NCBI RefSeq assembly: GCF_016239305.1
Contig: NZ_JAEHOQ010000008.1
Coordinates: 62,001-126,000, forward strand
Length of the DNA: 64,000 nt
Direction of reading: 5' to 3'
From: Proteus vulgaris
GTDB taxonomy: Bacteria; Pseudomonadota; Gammaproteobacteria; Enterobacterales; Enterobacteriaceae
In this document: one piece after another, positions 1-10,023 of the stretch
Position numbering within the stretch: position 1 is the stretch's first letter
Layout of the letters: every line of letters begins with the position of its first letter
Position numbers and translations under genes: made by a program
Notes under the pieces: model-generated
The model's database searches: none
What the model saw: only the letters and a program-made list of their open reading frames with translations
Told to the model about the DNA's origin: nothing

Positions 1-63
1 TGGACAGTTAAATTCCTGTTTTGTAGTGGATACGTGTTCACTGTTGTGGACTTCCATATCCAT
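1..63 (-). CDS. 5' part of an ORF at the fliL position (cut by window edge)
   Basis: An open frame of 21 codons starts at ATG 63 and runs off the left edge on the same strand as fliK. In enterobacteria fliL normally follows fliK, so this could be the start of fliL, but the visible N-terminus (MDMEVHNSEHVS...) shows nothing diagnostic, and no FliL transmembrane segment is reached before the edge. The ribosome site (AAGG about 10 bases upstream) is only fair. The assignment is from position only. Confidence 0.3.
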   Translation of the reverse strand, partial: MDMEVHNSEHVSTTKQEFNCP

Positions 64-99
64 CTAAATCAACCTTAATTATCCCGCTATTTCTGTTTT

Positions 100-153
100 T
101 TAATGGCAGAAACAGATAGGGAAAAAACCATTAACTCTTACGTTTATTGACAT
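100..153 (-). CDS. Possible 17-aa leader peptide between fliK and the next gene
   Basis: A 17-codon frame (MSINVRVNGFFPICFCH) begins at ATG 153, with a strong GGGAGG ribosome site 7 bases upstream, 26 bases after the fliK stop. It resembles nothing I know. It may be a leader peptide, or the ribosome site may be a remnant of an older start for the downstream gene. Confidence 0.2.
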   Translation of the reverse strand: MSINVRVNGFFPICFCH

Positions 154-178
154 AGTATGTCCTCCCAATACATTTGTA

Positions 179-1582
179 TTAGGCGAAAATATCAACTCCA
201 CCACGAGCAGATGCTAATTCTTGAGGCGTAAGGGTTATCTTTTGTAGTGCCGGTTCAGAGGTTAATTGCATTGAATTACCCTCTCTTCCTTGATGATTAT
301 CGGCACCATCTCCACTAAATTGAGAGGAATCTGACATATTTTGTTGTTGCCAACTGTCATTGGTGTCGCTAGACACATGACTTTGCGTGAGCTGGATCCC
401 ATTTTCAGAGAGTGCTTGACGCAATTGATGCATGGCATTTTCTAATACAGAACGAACTTGACCATTTTGTGACGCAAGGTGTAACTGTGCCTGTCCATCT
501 TCTATTTTCATGCGAATATGCAATGAACCTAGCTCTTCAGGATGTAAACGTAACTCAGCTTTCTGTAAACCATTACGGCTAAACATGACAATTTGCTGAT
601 TAAGTTGTTGTTGCCACTCAGGCGTTCCCACTTGTGCATTTAAAACCTGTGTAGCCATCGGTGAAAATTGCATTTGTGGTTGTGTCGATGAGTGAGCATG
701 GCCCGTAATACCTTGTGAAGCAAAAGAAGATGAGTTAGAGAGCGTGTTGTGAAGGTCGCTTTCTGTAACGCGGTTACCTGTCACTATTTGCTGTGCAACA
801 TTATCTGCCAATTTTGCATTTGCAATTTGCTTATCGCCATTTAGTAATGCATTCACTTTTTCTGCTGTTGGCGTTAAAAGTGTTGCGATGCTATCTACTT
901 TTTTTGCAGAAGGCTTTTCTGTTTGATTAGCACCGATAAGTGTACTTTCTGTTGCTAATGTCGCTGTCTCTGGACGTAGCTGGGCTAACAAGGACTTTTC
1001 ATCTGATTTAGATAGATTAAGCTTGTCGGTAAGGTTGAAGTCCGACATATCGTTATCTTTTGAAATAGTACGTGCTAACGAGGTTAAACCTTCGTCACGT
1101 TTAACTGATTGAGGCTGTTGTAATGCTTGAGTCAGTTGTTCTGAAGGAAGGGTAAGACGTTTTAATCCAGGTAGCCCTGCTAGCTGAACAGGAAGTTCAG
1201 CAACCATCTCTTCTGCTGACATTAATGCAGAGGCAGTTTTATTTTCAATAATCGCTACAAATTGTTCATTATCAGGCAATGTAAGCGTGAGTTGAGATGC
1301 ATCTAAAGAAGGTTCTTTTGTCACGTTTAACTCGGCAAAAACAGACGCTAGATGACTATCGTCTTCTTTTGTTTTGTCTTCATCTGAGTGTGAGTGTGTT
1401 TTATTCTCTTTGGTAGAATGGTTTGTGATATTGGCTGTCTTTTTATCACCCTGTGCTTGTTGGGGTTGAGAACCCAAAAGCTGAGCGAAAGTCGGGGCAT
1501 TATCACCGGGTTGGCTCTGTGTAGCAGATGCCGTTCCCGGGGAGGTTGCAGCGACATCCATGGTCAGAAGCGTTATCTCCAT
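179..1582 (-). CDS. fliK: Flagellar hook-length control protein FliK
   Basis: FliK is exported by the flagellar type III apparatus, measures the hook and switches FlhB from hook to filament substrate specificity. The product has 467 residues. A long, low-complexity, Gln/Ser/Thr-rich N-terminal part is followed by the conserved C-terminal hook-control domain, recognisable by LHPEELGSLHIRMKI and the following helix (roughly residues 345-405). The start is ATG 1582, which overlaps the fliJ stop as ATGA. It is the last complete gene of the leftward fliFGHIJK series. Confidence 0.93.
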   Translation of the reverse strand: MEITLLTMDVAATSPGTASATQSQPGDNAPTFAQLLGSQPQQAQGDKKTANITNHSTKENKTHSHSDEDKTKEDDSHLASVFAELNVTKEPSLDASQLTLTLPDNEQFVAIIENKTASALMSAEEMVAELPVQLAGLPGLKRLTLPSEQLTQALQQPQSVKRDEGLTSLARTISKDNDMSDFNLTDKLNLSKSDEKSLLAQLRPETATLATESTLIGANQTEKPSAKKVDSIATLLTPTAEKVNALLNGDKQIANAKLADNVAQQIVTGNRVTESDLHNTLSNSSSFASQGITGHAHSSTQPQMQFSPMATQVLNAQVGTPEWQQQLNQQIVMFSRNGLQKAELRLHPEELGSLHIRMKIEDGQAQLHLASQNGQVRSVLENAMHQLRQALSENGIQLTQSHVSSDTNDSWQQQNMSDSSQFSGDGADNHQGREGNSMQLTSEPALQKITLTPQELASARGGVDIFA

Positions 1583-2028
1583 CAAGTTGTTCTCCGTAAA
1601 GTACTACGCTGTGCGTACTCGTCCATTTGTTTCTGTTCAATACGATCGAGATGTCGCTTACGGCTATCTTCGGCACGTTGCTCCAAAGTCTCAAATGCAT
1701 TGAGTCGTTGCTGTTTTTCTCGCCATTGTTCAGTTGCAAGATCGAGTTGCGCCTGCCAATGTTGAAGTTGTTGTTTATGTTGTTCGATAGTCAATTCGAG
1801 CGTTTTGAGAAATTGTTGGTAGTTTTGCCACGATGCTGACGACATTCCCCCTAAATTCAACGTTTCGTTTAGACGTACACGGTATTCATCCTGATACCCA
1901 ATCAACATATTGAGTTGCTGTTCCATTTGTTGATGACTCTGCCGGACCTGAGCCAGTTGAATAGCGGCTTGTTCAGCCGCTGTCTGTGCCAGTTCTCTCA
2001 GTGTCACTAAAGGTGACTGCTCCCGCAT
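1582..2028 (-). CDS. fliJ: Flagellar export chaperone/ATPase stalk FliJ
   Basis: FliJ is the coiled-coil stalk that sits in the FliI ATPase ring and helps deliver export substrates. The 148-residue product is almost entirely helical and rich in Gln, Glu and Arg with heptad-like spacing, as is usual for FliJ (about 147 aa). It lies 36 bp downstream of fliI and overlaps fliK by an ATGA. Sequence conservation in the family is low, so order and coiled-coil character carry much of the call. Confidence 0.92.
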   Translation of the reverse strand: MREQSPLVTLRELAQTAAEQAAIQLAQVRQSHQQMEQQLNMLIGYQDEYRVRLNETLNLGGMSSASWQNYQQFLKTLELTIEQHKQQLQHWQAQLDLATEQWREKQQRLNAFETLEQRAEDSRKRHLDRIEQKQMDEYAQRSTLRRTT

Positions 2029-2064
2029 TGGAACCCTCTTTACTTTCTCTGATTATGTTCAGAA

Positions 2065-3432
2065 TTAGTTTACTGTGATCAGTTGATTAAGTTGCTCACA
2101 TGCACTTTGATAACTGCATTGCTCTTGGATATCTTGTTGTAAGAACTTCGCGAGAGACGGATAAAGTGCGATGGCTTTATCTAGCATTGGATCACTACCC
2201 GCGGCGTAAGCGCCTACATTAATTAAATCTCGGTTACGTTGATAACTTGATAAAAGCTGTTTAAACATTTGTACACGACGGTAATGTGTTTTATCAATTA
2301 GCGACGTCATAGCTCGACTAATAGATGCTTCAATATCAATAGCAGGGTAGTGTCCAGATTCAGCAAGTGAGCGAGAAAGCACAATATGACCATCTAAAAT
2401 GGCGCGCGCGGAGTCTGCAATTGGATCTTGCTGGTCATCACCTTCCGTTAAAACGGTATAGAAAGCCGTGATAGAACCACCACCATCAACGCCATTACCT
2501 GCACGTTCGACCAGTGCAGGTAATTTAGCAAAGACAGAAGGTGGATAACCTTTGGTTGCTGGTGGCTCGCCGACGGCAAGGGCAATTTCACGTTGTGCCA
2601 TACTGTAACGGGTAAGTGAGTCCATAATTAACAGGACATGTTTACCTCTATCGCGAAAATCTTCTGCAATACGAGTAGCATAAGAAGCACCTTGCATACG
2701 AAGCAGTGGTGATACGTCTGCTGGTGCAGCGACGACGACAGAACGAGCCAAGCCTTCTGTACCAAGGATATTCTCGATAAAGTCTTTAACTTCACGACCA
2801 CGCTCACCGATTAAGCCAACAACAATGACATCCGCTTGAGTGAAACGAGCCATCATGCCTAATAGCACACTTTTACCCACACCAGAGCCTGCAAAAAGCC
2901 CCATGCGCTGACCGCGACCAACCGTTAATAATGCATTAATTGCACGCACACCTACATCAAGAACATCTGTAATCGGTGTTCGCTGTAATGGGTTGATCGG
3001 TGGCGTAATGAGTGGGGCACGATAACCTGTATCCGGTGGAGGTAAACCATCTAAAGGGTAACCAGAACCATCTAATACACGTCCTAATAACGCATCACCT
3101 AGTGGTAATTGACGACCTTCATTTTCACCACCAGGTGTAGCTTGAGCATAAACACGAGCTCCAGGTGTTAATCCCTCGACTTCCTGTAAAGGCATTAACA
3201 GCATCTGGCTACCATTAAACCCAACCACTTCGCTTTCGACTTCTTCAACCGTTTTGCCAATGGTACGTTCTATTAAACACGTAGAGCCAAGGGGCATAAC
3301 TAGCCCCTTAGCTTCCATGACTAAACCTGTTGCTCTGGTTAAACGGCCATATTGACGCACACGTGGAATTTTATTTAAACGTGCTTCTGCTTCACTGAGT
3401 TTTTCTAACCAACGCCCCAATCTTGCTGTCAT
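2065..3432 (-). CDS. fliI: Flagellum-specific ATP synthase FliI
   Basis: FliI is the ATPase of the flagellar type III export gate, related to the F1 beta subunit. The 455-residue product has a Walker A motif AGSGVGKS at residues 181-188, a Walker B-like strand LLIMDSLTR, and the family signature around PPSVFAKLP. The longer frame upstream is unlikely: ATG 3430-3432 overlaps the fliH TAA by one base and gives the usual FliI N-terminus. Confidence 0.97.
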   Translation of the reverse strand: MTARLGRWLEKLSEAEARLNKIPRVRQYGRLTRATGLVMEAKGLVMPLGSTCLIERTIGKTVEEVESEVVGFNGSQMLLMPLQEVEGLTPGARVYAQATPGGENEGRQLPLGDALLGRVLDGSGYPLDGLPPPDTGYRAPLITPPINPLQRTPITDVLDVGVRAINALLTVGRGQRMGLFAGSGVGKSVLLGMMARFTQADVIVVGLIGERGREVKDFIENILGTEGLARSVVVAAPADVSPLLRMQGASYATRIAEDFRDRGKHVLLIMDSLTRYSMAQREIALAVGEPPATKGYPPSVFAKLPALVERAGNGVDGGGSITAFYTVLTEGDDQQDPIADSARAILDGHIVLSRSLAESGHYPAIDIEASISRAMTSLIDKTHYRRVQMFKQLLSSYQRNRDLINVGAYAAGSDPMLDKAIALYPSLAKFLQQDIQEQCSYQSACEQLNQLITVN

Positions 3433-4151
3433 TACAACGCCTCCGGTGCAGCAAGACGGCAAAGCTCATGCCAACGAGTTGCAATCGTGGCATCGAGATC
3501 GCCATCATTCGTTACAACACGGCATCCACCCACATGAATACTGTTATCGGCAACAACTTTCCAACCATGAGCAGAAAGGGAATCACCCAGTTCTTTTTCA
3601 ATTTGTGGAATATGTCTTGGATTCACGCGTAACTGTGGATTGCTTGAGAACATTTGTTCTTGTTGCAACATTAAGGTTATTTGTGCAAGCAAGGCAGAGC
3701 CATCACAGACAGCCGGTTGACCCAGAACTTCTTTGGCTGCTGTAAGGGCAATTTGCATTAAACGTGATGCGATCACACTGTCTAGCCCATTCAATGAATG
3801 TCTAAATTCAGCTAACAACCCTTGCCACTCATTAATTAATGGTGATTGCTGAGCAATGCCTTGGCGAATACCTTCTTCAATACCTGATTGTAATCCAGCC
3901 TGATAGCCTTCCTGATAACCCTGGTTTTTCCCTGCCTCAAAGCCTTCAGCGTGGCCCAATTTCTGGGCCTTGTCTTTCATGTCATCAAGCATATTAATTT
4001 GCTCAAGGACTTTCTGTTGCTGAACAACTTCTTTTTCCTGTTTTTCGACTTCCTTTTCGTCTTCTGTCGTTTCCTCGACAGTTAATGCCCAATCAGTGAG
4101 TTCTTTGGGAACCCAAGGCTTCCAGTTAGTATCAGTATGTTTATCAGACAT
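3432..4151 (-). CDS. fliH: Flagellar assembly protein FliH
   Basis: FliH regulates the FliI ATPase and tethers it to the C-ring. The 239-residue product has an acidic, coiled N-terminal half followed by a run of Gly-containing helical repeats ([21 protein letters not shown], about residues 110-130). This GxxxG pattern is diagnostic of FliH/YscL proteins. The C-terminal part resembles the V/F-ATPase peripheral-stalk domain. ATG 4151 overlaps the end of fliG by 8 bp. Confidence 0.94.
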   Translation of the reverse strand: MSDKHTDTNWKPWVPKELTDWALTVEETTEDEKEVEKQEKEVVQQQKVLEQINMLDDMKDKAQKLGHAEGFEAGKNQGYQEGYQAGLQSGIEEGIRQGIAQQSPLINEWQGLLAEFRHSLNGLDSVIASRLMQIALTAAKEVLGQPAVCDGSALLAQITLMLQQEQMFSSNPQLRVNPRHIPQIEKELGDSLSAHGWKVVADNSIHVGGCRVVTNDGDLDATIATRWHELCRLAAPEAL

Positions 4152-5142
4152 AGGTATCGTCTCCTCCGTGAAGAACAACCTCTCCAGTCTCTGCTAATTT
4201 GCGTACCACAAGCAGAATTGCTTTCTGCTCTGCTTCCACTTGAGACATACGAACAGGGCCGCGAGAATTCAAATCATCACGCATGATTTCAGCAGCACGT
4301 TGCGACATATTGTTGAGGAAGTGATCGCGTAGCTCTTGATCGCATCCTTTCAATGCCACAACCAAGGAGTCGGATTCCACTTCCTGTAGAATGCGCTGGA
4401 TAGAACGGTTGTCGATATCGATAAGGTTTTCGAACAGGAACATTTCGTCGATAATTTTTTGTGCCAATTCGCCGTCGTAATCACGTACCGCAGTAATGAC
4501 ATTCTCTTCCTGCTGACTTTTCATCAGGTTGATAATTTCAGCAGCAGTACGAACACCACCCATTTTGCTCCGTTTGAGGTTTTGGCCATCAAGCAGGTTA
4601 TTCAGTACTTCAGTTAACTCTGCTAATGCTGACGGCTGAACACCACCAAATGTTGCGATACGTAGCATCACGTCATTACGTAATTTCTCATCAAACAGAG
4701 CAAGAATATCTGCCGCTTGACCCCGTTTGAGGTGAACCAAGATGGTTGCGATAATCTGCGGATGTTCGTCGCGGATAATATCGGCAGCCATTTGTGGTTC
4801 CATAAAGTTAAGTGTCTCGATACCCGTTGTTGTTTCACGGGTTTCAGAGATCTCATCTAACAGATTATTTGCGCGTTCTTCACCCAGTGCTTTGACCAGA
4901 ACAGAGCGTAAGTAATCGTTCGCATTCACATTCAACGCTGCATATTGAACAGCGTCTTCTTCAAAGCTTGCCATAACATCAATCAATTGCTGATTTGAGA
5001 TATGGCGCATTGATGACATTGCAATACTCAGCTGTTGAACTTCGCGTGTACTTAGATGTTTAAATACTTCCGCCGCTCGGTCTTCACCGAGTGTTAGTAA
5101 CATAACGGCGCTTTTTTCGGTTCCAGTTAAGTTATTACTCAT
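4144..5142 (-). CDS. fliG: Flagellar motor switch protein FliG
   Basis: FliG is the C-ring subunit that receives torque from MotA and binds the FliF MS-ring. The 332-residue product has the usual length and begins [20 protein letters not shown]. It has the EHPQ motif of the middle domain ([11 protein letters not shown]), and the C-terminal charged helix is present with the conserved Arg/Asp/Glu residues. It overlaps fliF by 4 bp (ATGA). Confidence 0.97.
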   Translation of the reverse strand: MSNNLTGTEKSAVMLLTLGEDRAAEVFKHLSTREVQQLSIAMSSMRHISNQQLIDVMASFEEDAVQYAALNVNANDYLRSVLVKALGEERANNLLDEISETRETTTGIETLNFMEPQMAADIIRDEHPQIIATILVHLKRGQAADILALFDEKLRNDVMLRIATFGGVQPSALAELTEVLNNLLDGQNLKRSKMGGVRTAAEIINLMKSQQEENVITAVRDYDGELAQKIIDEMFLFENLIDIDNRSIQRILQEVESDSLVVALKGCDQELRDHFLNNMSQRAAEIMRDDLNSRGPVRMSQVEAEQKAILLVVRKLAETGEVVLHGGDDTYV

Positions 5143-6866
5143 TGCTCTTTACTCATCCATTGACGAATTACCATTGCGACGACACGAGGATCTTTCTCTG
5201 CCATTTCACGGATACGTTGGCTCTGCAATTCGGCACTGACACGTTTACGTGCTTGTTTACGTCTTGCTTCGTCATCTAATTCTGTTTCATCAACATCATC
5301 TTTAACTTTTAGCTTTGTTTTCAGCACGGCTTTCTGTGCTGCAATCTCAGCTTCACGGCGTTTTTCAAGCTGTGGTTTCACCAGTTTGCGCCATAAGATC
5401 CATGCGATGATGACAAGTAATAACCAGCGACCTAAATCTAATGCTTTCGCAAGAATTTCTGGGTTTTCCCATACAGGAACGGTAATCACTTTCTCTTCAA
5501 TATCATTGAACTGCGAGTTCACGACACTTAATGAGTCACCACGTTCTTGGGAATAGCCCATCGCTTCACGGACAAGGCCTTCAATTTGCTGAATTTGTTC
5601 ATCAGTAAGCGGAATTTGTTTGGTTTCAACAACAGGCTCTTCGCCTTCAGCCGCTTCTTTCGTATCTTCAATCGTTTTATAGTTCACGATGACAGCAACA
5701 GAAAGACGTTCGACATTACCCACCGGGCGTTTTATATGACGAATTCGGCGATCAACTTCATAGTTGGTTGTTTCATCTAAACGGCTATTACTGTTTGGAT
5801 TACGCGTTAATGTACGATTAGTGCCCGTTGTATTGGCTTCATCTGTTTTCTCATCTTCTTGCGCTTTTGGTGTTTCAATTGGCGCTTGAGGCGGAGCAAC
5901 AGGTTGATTAGACAATGCACCAGGTACACCGCCCGCTAACATGCCCCCATTTTGCTCACTTTGGCTCAATTGTTTTGAACGCACAGTGGCTTGATTAGGT
6001 GGCTGATTCGGCTTGTACTCTTCAGCGGTTTCTTCAGTATGAGAGAAATCAACTTGAGCAGTTACCTGAGCATGAACATTTCCGCGACCCACAATTGGAC
6101 CAAGTAATGTTTCAATACGTTGTTGGTAGCGGCTTTCTAGCTCTTGAACATATTTTAGTTGAATAGAGTTAAGGTCACGACCTAACGCATCAGGTTGTGT
6201 CAATAATTTTCCACTTTGGTCAACGATGGTCACACTGCTATCGGGCATGCCCGCAACACTGCTTGCAACGATATGCACGATGGCATTAATTTGACCTTCA
6301 TCCAGTGCTCTACCCTGTAAAAGACCCACCGTAACGGATGCAGAAGGGGATTTCTGTTCACGAACAAAAAGAGATGGTTTTGGTAGTGCTAAATGAACAC
6401 GAGCATTTTGTACGGGACCCAATGTCTCGATAGTGCGAGCAAGCTCACCTTCAAGTGCACGTTGATAGTTAATCTGTTCACTAAATTGGCTGATCCCGAA
6501 CTTTTCTTTATCTAACAGTTCAAAACCGGCAGCGCCGCCTTTAGGAAGTCCCGCTTGCGCGAGTTTCAGGCGTAATTCATGAACCTGATTGTCAGGCACC
6601 ATGATCGCCGCGCCATTTTGTGACAAGCGATAAGGTACGTTCATTTGTGTTAACTGTGTGACAATTTCGCCACCGTCTTTATCGCTAAGATTACTATAAA
6701 GCACCTTATAATCAGGGCTTTGTAACCATAAAAATGCAGCAACAAAAATGGCAATTGCCGCCGAACCCGCAATAATGAGCGGAATTTTCGGATCGGCTTT
6801 TATCCGGTTAATAATGGCGTTAAAACCTTTTTTCTGGTTCACAACGTCGGTTTTTTCGGCATTCAT
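5139..6866 (-). CDS. fliF: Flagellar MS-ring protein FliF
   Basis: FliF forms the membrane MS-ring of the basal body. The 575-residue product has an N-terminal transmembrane segment (about residues 30-50), periplasmic YscJ/FliF-type ring domains, a low-complexity Pro/Asn/Thr-rich linker, a second transmembrane helix near residue 450, and a cytoplasmic tail ending [13 protein letters not shown] that binds FliG. ATG 6866 with AAGGA 7 bases upstream is preferred over the upstream TTG. It is the first gene of the leftward operon, divergent from fliE. Confidence 0.97.
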   Translation of the reverse strand: MNAEKTDVVNQKKGFNAIINRIKADPKIPLIIAGSAAIAIFVAAFLWLQSPDYKVLYSNLSDKDGGEIVTQLTQMNVPYRLSQNGAAIMVPDNQVHELRLKLAQAGLPKGGAAGFELLDKEKFGISQFSEQINYQRALEGELARTIETLGPVQNARVHLALPKPSLFVREQKSPSASVTVGLLQGRALDEGQINAIVHIVASSVAGMPDSSVTIVDQSGKLLTQPDALGRDLNSIQLKYVQELESRYQQRIETLLGPIVGRGNVHAQVTAQVDFSHTEETAEEYKPNQPPNQATVRSKQLSQSEQNGGMLAGGVPGALSNQPVAPPQAPIETPKAQEDEKTDEANTTGTNRTLTRNPNSNSRLDETTNYEVDRRIRHIKRPVGNVERLSVAVIVNYKTIEDTKEAAEGEEPVVETKQIPLTDEQIQQIEGLVREAMGYSQERGDSLSVVNSQFNDIEEKVITVPVWENPEILAKALDLGRWLLLVIIAWILWRKLVKPQLEKRREAEIAAQKAVLKTKLKVKDDVDETELDDEARRKQARKRVSAELQSQRIREMAEKDPRVVAMVIRQWMSKEQ

Positions 6867-7142
6867 AGACAATCCTTGCCTTGTAGTTCGGGATGAATAC
6901 TAAAAGCGTGGCGTAACAAAACAGACTCCCCTTACGCAAATAAATAAACCTACTCTCAGGTGTCTCATTATTGGCCTTTTGCGTTTCATTTAATGGCGTA
7001 ATTAGCCCTTAACTTTTGCGTCAATTACTCGCTTTGGAATGAAGCCCCTGTGTTAGGGTATAACTCGGTAAGCGTGTTGGTTCACTTCCTTACTATGACA
7101 TTGATTCAGTAATTGAATTAGATGATTAACGCAGAGGTTTAT
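6867..7142. promoter_or_regulatory. Divergent fliF / fliE promoter region
   Basis: These 276 bp separate the first gene of the fliF operon from the oppositely oriented fliE. In enterobacteria these are class II promoters activated by FlhD4C2. A plausible fliE -10 (TAGGGTATAACT, around 7053-7064) is visible. I could not define the FlhDC boxes with confidence by eye. Confidence 0.55.
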
Positions 7143-7454
7143 ATGTCAATTCCAGCTATTGAAAGTGTTCTGGATAAAATGCAAATCCAGACTTTACAAG
7201 CATCCAATATTGCAAAACCCCAGCCAGTACAAGCCGGGTTTGCTACTCAGCTTGTTCAAGCTGTGGGTAAAATTAATGAAACCCGAGTGAATGCAACCAA
7301 CAAAGTGCAAGCGTTTACCTTAGGTACACCCGGTGTTGAATTAAACGATGTAATGGTGGATATGCAAAAATCCAGTATCTCATTACAAATGGGCGTACAA
7401 GTGCGAAATAAGCTGGTCGCTGCTTATCAAGAAATTATGAGTATGCAGGTGTGA
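7143..7454 (+). CDS. fliE: Flagellar rod adaptor FliE (3' end is the phage attachment site)
   Basis: FliE joins the MS-ring to the rod. The 103-residue product matches the E. coli length and ends with the typical SLQMGVQVRNKLVAAYQEIMSMQV. ATG 7143 (MSIPAIESVL, AGAGG 6 bases upstream) is preferred over the upstream ATG at 7122. The last 18 coding bases and the first base of the stop lie in the attL core. The stop used here is TGA, from phage DNA; at attR the chromosomal continuation reads TAG at the same codon, so the protein is unchanged by integration. Confidence 0.95.
   Translation: MSIPAIESVLDKMQIQTLQASNIAKPQPVQAGFATQLVQAVGKINETRVNATNKVQAFTLGTPGVELNDVMVDMQKSSISLQMGVQVRNKLVAAYQEIMSMQV
7434..7452. 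other. attL core (19-bp repeat)
   Basis: ATTATGAGTATGCAGGTGT is identical at 7434-7452 and 57084-57102, and the flanking bases differ on both sides. The left copy lies inside the last codons of fliE and 7 bp from the integrase stop codon, as expected for an attachment site next to int. Confidence 0.95.
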
Positions 7455-7459
7455 TAGGG

Positions 7460-8761
7460 TTAACTATTTGATATAAATCGAATGTTATCTTTATTGTGAC
7501 TCGATGGGGACACATAGGGGACAGAATCATTCAATTTTTGGTTTAATAGCGATATTTGGTCTTGATCGTTCTCAGGCATCCAAGCGCCATAAACATCGTG
7601 TACCATTTTTGATGATGAGTGCCCCATCTGTGTTGCAATGAATGCAGGATTCGCTCCAGCAGATAACATCCAGCAAGCATAAGTGTGTCTTGTTTGATAT
7701 GACTTTCTGTGCCTAACACCAGATCTTCTAATTAATGATCTCCATATTTGCGAGAAACCTCCTGGTGAATAAAATTTAGTAAGAACGCCATTCACACTAA
7801 CAATGGATGGCTGGAAAACAAATGTGCACGAATCAGTTCTATGCTTATTAAACTCACGAGTCTTTACTTTAACATCAATAGGTACTGTCATCTTTGTATA
7901 TAAAGACTGATCCTTTAGGCAGTTAAAGGCTGGCTCTAATAAGCTAATTATCCTATCAGTGCTTGCACCTGTTTTCGGGTATGAAAAGTCAGATGGGCCA
8001 CAAACATTCCTTCTGACCATTATTGTCTTTTTAACCAAGTCCACATCCTCCCATGCCAATCCTGTTAGTTCACCCGGTCTTAATCCTGTATATACAGACA
8101 GAATGAGCATATTTCTAGATTGGTTATTCTGACATGCTATTAAAAGTCTTTTAAACTCATCATCAGTTAGTGGATCAGGAATAGGTTTTTCTTTTTTCAG
8201 ATAACCGCAATCAACAGTAATATCGTCGTCAATATATTTATTTCTATAAGCAAACCTAAATAATGATAAAAGCATGCGCATATAGTTATTTACAGTAGCA
8301 ACGCTTCTACCATTATCTCGTGTTGGTCTATATTTGTTAGGTAACTGATGATCTGTAAGTAGCTTATTTCTAATTCTTAGCAAATCAGCAGGGGTATATG
8401 TTGAAATACTTTTCTTGCAACTAACAAATTGCATTAGCGAGCGAGAAATAGAGTCATAGCGACGCAGTGTACTTGTTGCTATCTCTGTTTTCTTCAGCTC
8501 CATATACAAATCAACAAGCTCTATGAAGTTAATATCTTTTGAATATGAAGAGCTTCTCTTGTCATCTGGAAACTCATCATCAAAAACAAATGTTCCCATT
8601 TTTATCTTGTAAACAATAGAAGCCCTATATTCACCAGCAATTTTTCTATTCTTTGCTGTATCTGGCATGGACAGCCATTTCCTGATCCTCTTTCCTTTAT
8701 AAACGAAATTTATCCTGAGAGAGCCATTATGCAACTCAACTCCAGTCGGATATTTAATCAT
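7460..8761 (-). CDS. int: Tyrosine site-specific integrase
   Basis: The integrase recombines attP with attB in fliE. The 433-residue product has an N-terminal arm-binding-like domain, a SAM-like core-binding domain, and a catalytic domain with the box I arginine (GLRPGEL), the box II arginine (TRHTY) and a C-terminal GHSSSKMVHDVYGAW segment carrying the nucleophilic tyrosine. Box II has Tyr in place of the usual first His (YQTR), which is seen in some phage integrases. ATG 8761 has GAGGTGA upstream and lies 4 bp after the xis stop. Confidence 0.95.
   Translation of the reverse strand: MIKYPTGVELHNGSLRINFVYKGKRIRKWLSMPDTAKNRKIAGEYRASIVYKIKMGTFVFDDEFPDDKRSSSYSKDINFIELVDLYMELKKTEIATSTLRRYDSISRSLMQFVSCKKSISTYTPADLLRIRNKLLTDHQLPNKYRPTRDNGRSVATVNNYMRMLLSLFRFAYRNKYIDDDITVDCGYLKKEKPIPDPLTDDEFKRLLIACQNNQSRNMLILSVYTGLRPGELTGLAWEDVDLVKKTIMVRRNVCGPSDFSYPKTGASTDRIISLLEPAFNCLKDQSLYTKMTVPIDVKVKTREFNKHRTDSCTFVFQPSIVSVNGVLTKFYSPGGFSQIWRSLIRRSGVRHRKSYQTRHTYACWMLSAGANPAFIATQMGHSSSKMVHDVYGAWMPENDQDQISLLNQKLNDSVPYVSPSSHNKDNIRFISNS
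7505..7523 (+). repeat. Putative integrase arm-type site, left
   Basis: TGGGGACACATAGGGGACA lies about 50 bp inside attL, within the int 3' coding region. It matches 17 of 19 bases with 56948-56966 near attR in the same orientation. Paired repeats close to both att sites fit arm-binding sites for integrase. Confidence 0.5.
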
Positions 8762-8765
8762 TACA

Positions 8766-9002
8766 TCACCTCGGTTGTTTCTTTTTTTGTCTCTCAATCC
8801 ATGCGTTAATAGCCTGATGGTTGTACATGCATTCTGAGTTTGGTTTTGGCTCTCCTTCTGGCGATACGTGAATATACTCCCTACCAATTGCCCACGAGCT
8901 TTCCCTAGCTCGTTTTATTGTTCCCGGCTTCATCCCCGTAATAGCAACTAAAAGCGGTTCTGTCACCCATTTATTTGGCATCAACTGAGTTAAGTTATCC
9001 AT
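8766..9002 (-). CDS. xis: Excisionase-like protein (DUF1233/Xis type)
   Basis: This is a directionality factor for prophage excision. The 78-residue product starts MDNLTQLMPNKWVTE and contains a compact winged-helix-like core (GMKPGTIKRARESSW) followed by PKPNSECMYNHQAINAWIE, as in the DUF1233 excisionases of lambdoid phages. ATG 9002 is the best start; the longer frame overlaps the upstream gene. It lies immediately upstream of int. Confidence 0.85.
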   Translation of the reverse strand: MDNLTQLMPNKWVTEPLLVAITGMKPGTIKRARESSWAIGREYIHVSPEGEPKPNSECMYNHQAINAWIERQKKKQPR

Positions 9003-9210
9003 TCTTCTCTTCCTTTTGCAGATTTCTGATGTATTGGCACATAACATCTTTGGTGTTGTACTTTGTATGATTTAGAGGCTTAAACTTTGGTGTGTATTTA
9101 TCTAAGATCTGAGTGGTTAGTTTGTCGTTGGGTATTCCGTGACTTCTGAGTTCGATTAAGCATTCCTTTGCTATTTGCCTTCGTGCGTTTTCCATTGCCT
9201 GTGCATTCAT
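8995..9210 (-). CDS. Small phage protein, unknown
   Basis: This 71-residue protein is basic and mostly helical. It begins MNAQAMENARRQIAKECLIELRS and has no motif I recognise. It overlaps the preceding gene by 4 bp and the xis start by 8 bp, so it belongs to the tightly packed distal PL operon. Confidence 0.65.
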   Translation of the reverse strand: MNAQAMENARRQIAKECLIELRSHGIPNDKLTTQILDKYTPKFKPLNHTKYNTKDVMCQYIRNLQKEEKNG

Positions 9211-9413
9211 AGTCTTTGCCTTTTATTACGCAAAGTGATCATATATGATTTACGAAAGTTTTCTATTTCGACGGGATAGATATTCTTTCCTATCTTTATT
9301 TTGTGACTAACGATTATTCCAGTTCGATTATATTTCTTTTTATGGGCTTCCAGTGCCTCATTAATAGCAATCCTTTCTGTGGGTGTGACTTCACCGCGAA
9401 TTATTAATCTCAT
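9207..9413 (-). CDS. DUF4060-like small phage protein
   Basis: The 68-residue protein begins MRLIIRGEVTPTERIAINEALEAH. The N-terminal pattern MRLI-RG--TPTERIA and the later YPVEI segment resemble the small DUF4060 family found near int/xis in lambdoid phages. Its function is unknown. Confidence 0.65.
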   Translation of the reverse strand: MRLIIRGEVTPTERIAINEALEAHKKKYNRTGIIVSHKIKIGKNIYPVEIENFRKSYMITLRNKRQRL

Positions 9414-9420
9414 AATTCAC

Positions 9421-10023
9421 CTATATTAATTGAATACTTTCTTCCGCTTGGTCGCCATATACATCCCAATTACCGTATTTCTCACGAGCGAATAATTCGA
9501 GTCGAGGAACATCTCCGTATAATTCCTCTAAACGATGATGGGCTTCTTTTGGTTTTTCGCTGTGTTCGCCTAAACATGAATAAATAATTTGTCGTACACT
9601 TGCAGATTGACGAGGTAGTCCATTTCCTCTCGTGGCGATTAAACACATTTCGACATTTTGACGGGTATAATTACCGCAATTAATCTTTGTCTCATTGTTT
9701 AATATTTCCATGAAATCGAAAAAGTCTTCTGGCGGTTTTTTATTTATTCTATCTCCTGCATTTTTATTTAATTTAACCCACGCGAAACCGAACATATTTT
9801 TAACTTTAAAATCCCATGCTTCGGCTAATTTAATAGCCTCGAGTGCAAAGTTTCCCGTGTACCACATGCAGAGAACAGCGTTATCAGATGAATATTCAGG
9901 TATTTTAATTCGGGTGAGTTGGTGAAAGCGGGTGGTATTGTAATGATTATCTGCTGCTCCATTGGAAACTTTGTTATTGTAAGACCAGGGAGGATCGCAC
10001 AATATCAAGTCATACTTTTTCAT
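9421..10023 (-). CDS. MT-A70 family adenine DNA methyltransferase
   Basis: It is predicted to transfer a methyl group from SAM to N6 of adenine in DNA. The 200-residue product carries the catalytic DPPW at residues 10-13, the conserved FAWVKLNK strand and a C-terminal LELFAREKYGNWDVYGD, as in phage MT-A70 methylases. ATG 10023 (AAGGA 8 bases upstream) is preferred over ATG 10032. No restriction partner is adjacent, so it acts as an orphan methylase, possibly for protection against host restriction or for regulation. Confidence 0.9.
   Translation of the reverse strand: MKKYDLILCDPPWSYNNKVSNGAADNHYNTTRFHQLTRIKIPEYSSDNAVLCMWYTGNFALEAIKLAEAWDFKVKNMFGFAWVKLNKNAGDRINKKPPEDFFDFMEILNNETKINCGNYTRQNVEMCLIATRGNGLPRQSASVRQIIYSCLGEHSEKPKEAHHRLEELYGDVPRLELFAREKYGNWDVYGDQAEESIQLI

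Noticed and set aside
1348-1839. Several reading frames inside fliK and fliJ on either strand
   Set aside because: They lie within well-supported flagellar genes, lack ribosome sites and show no protein-like character.
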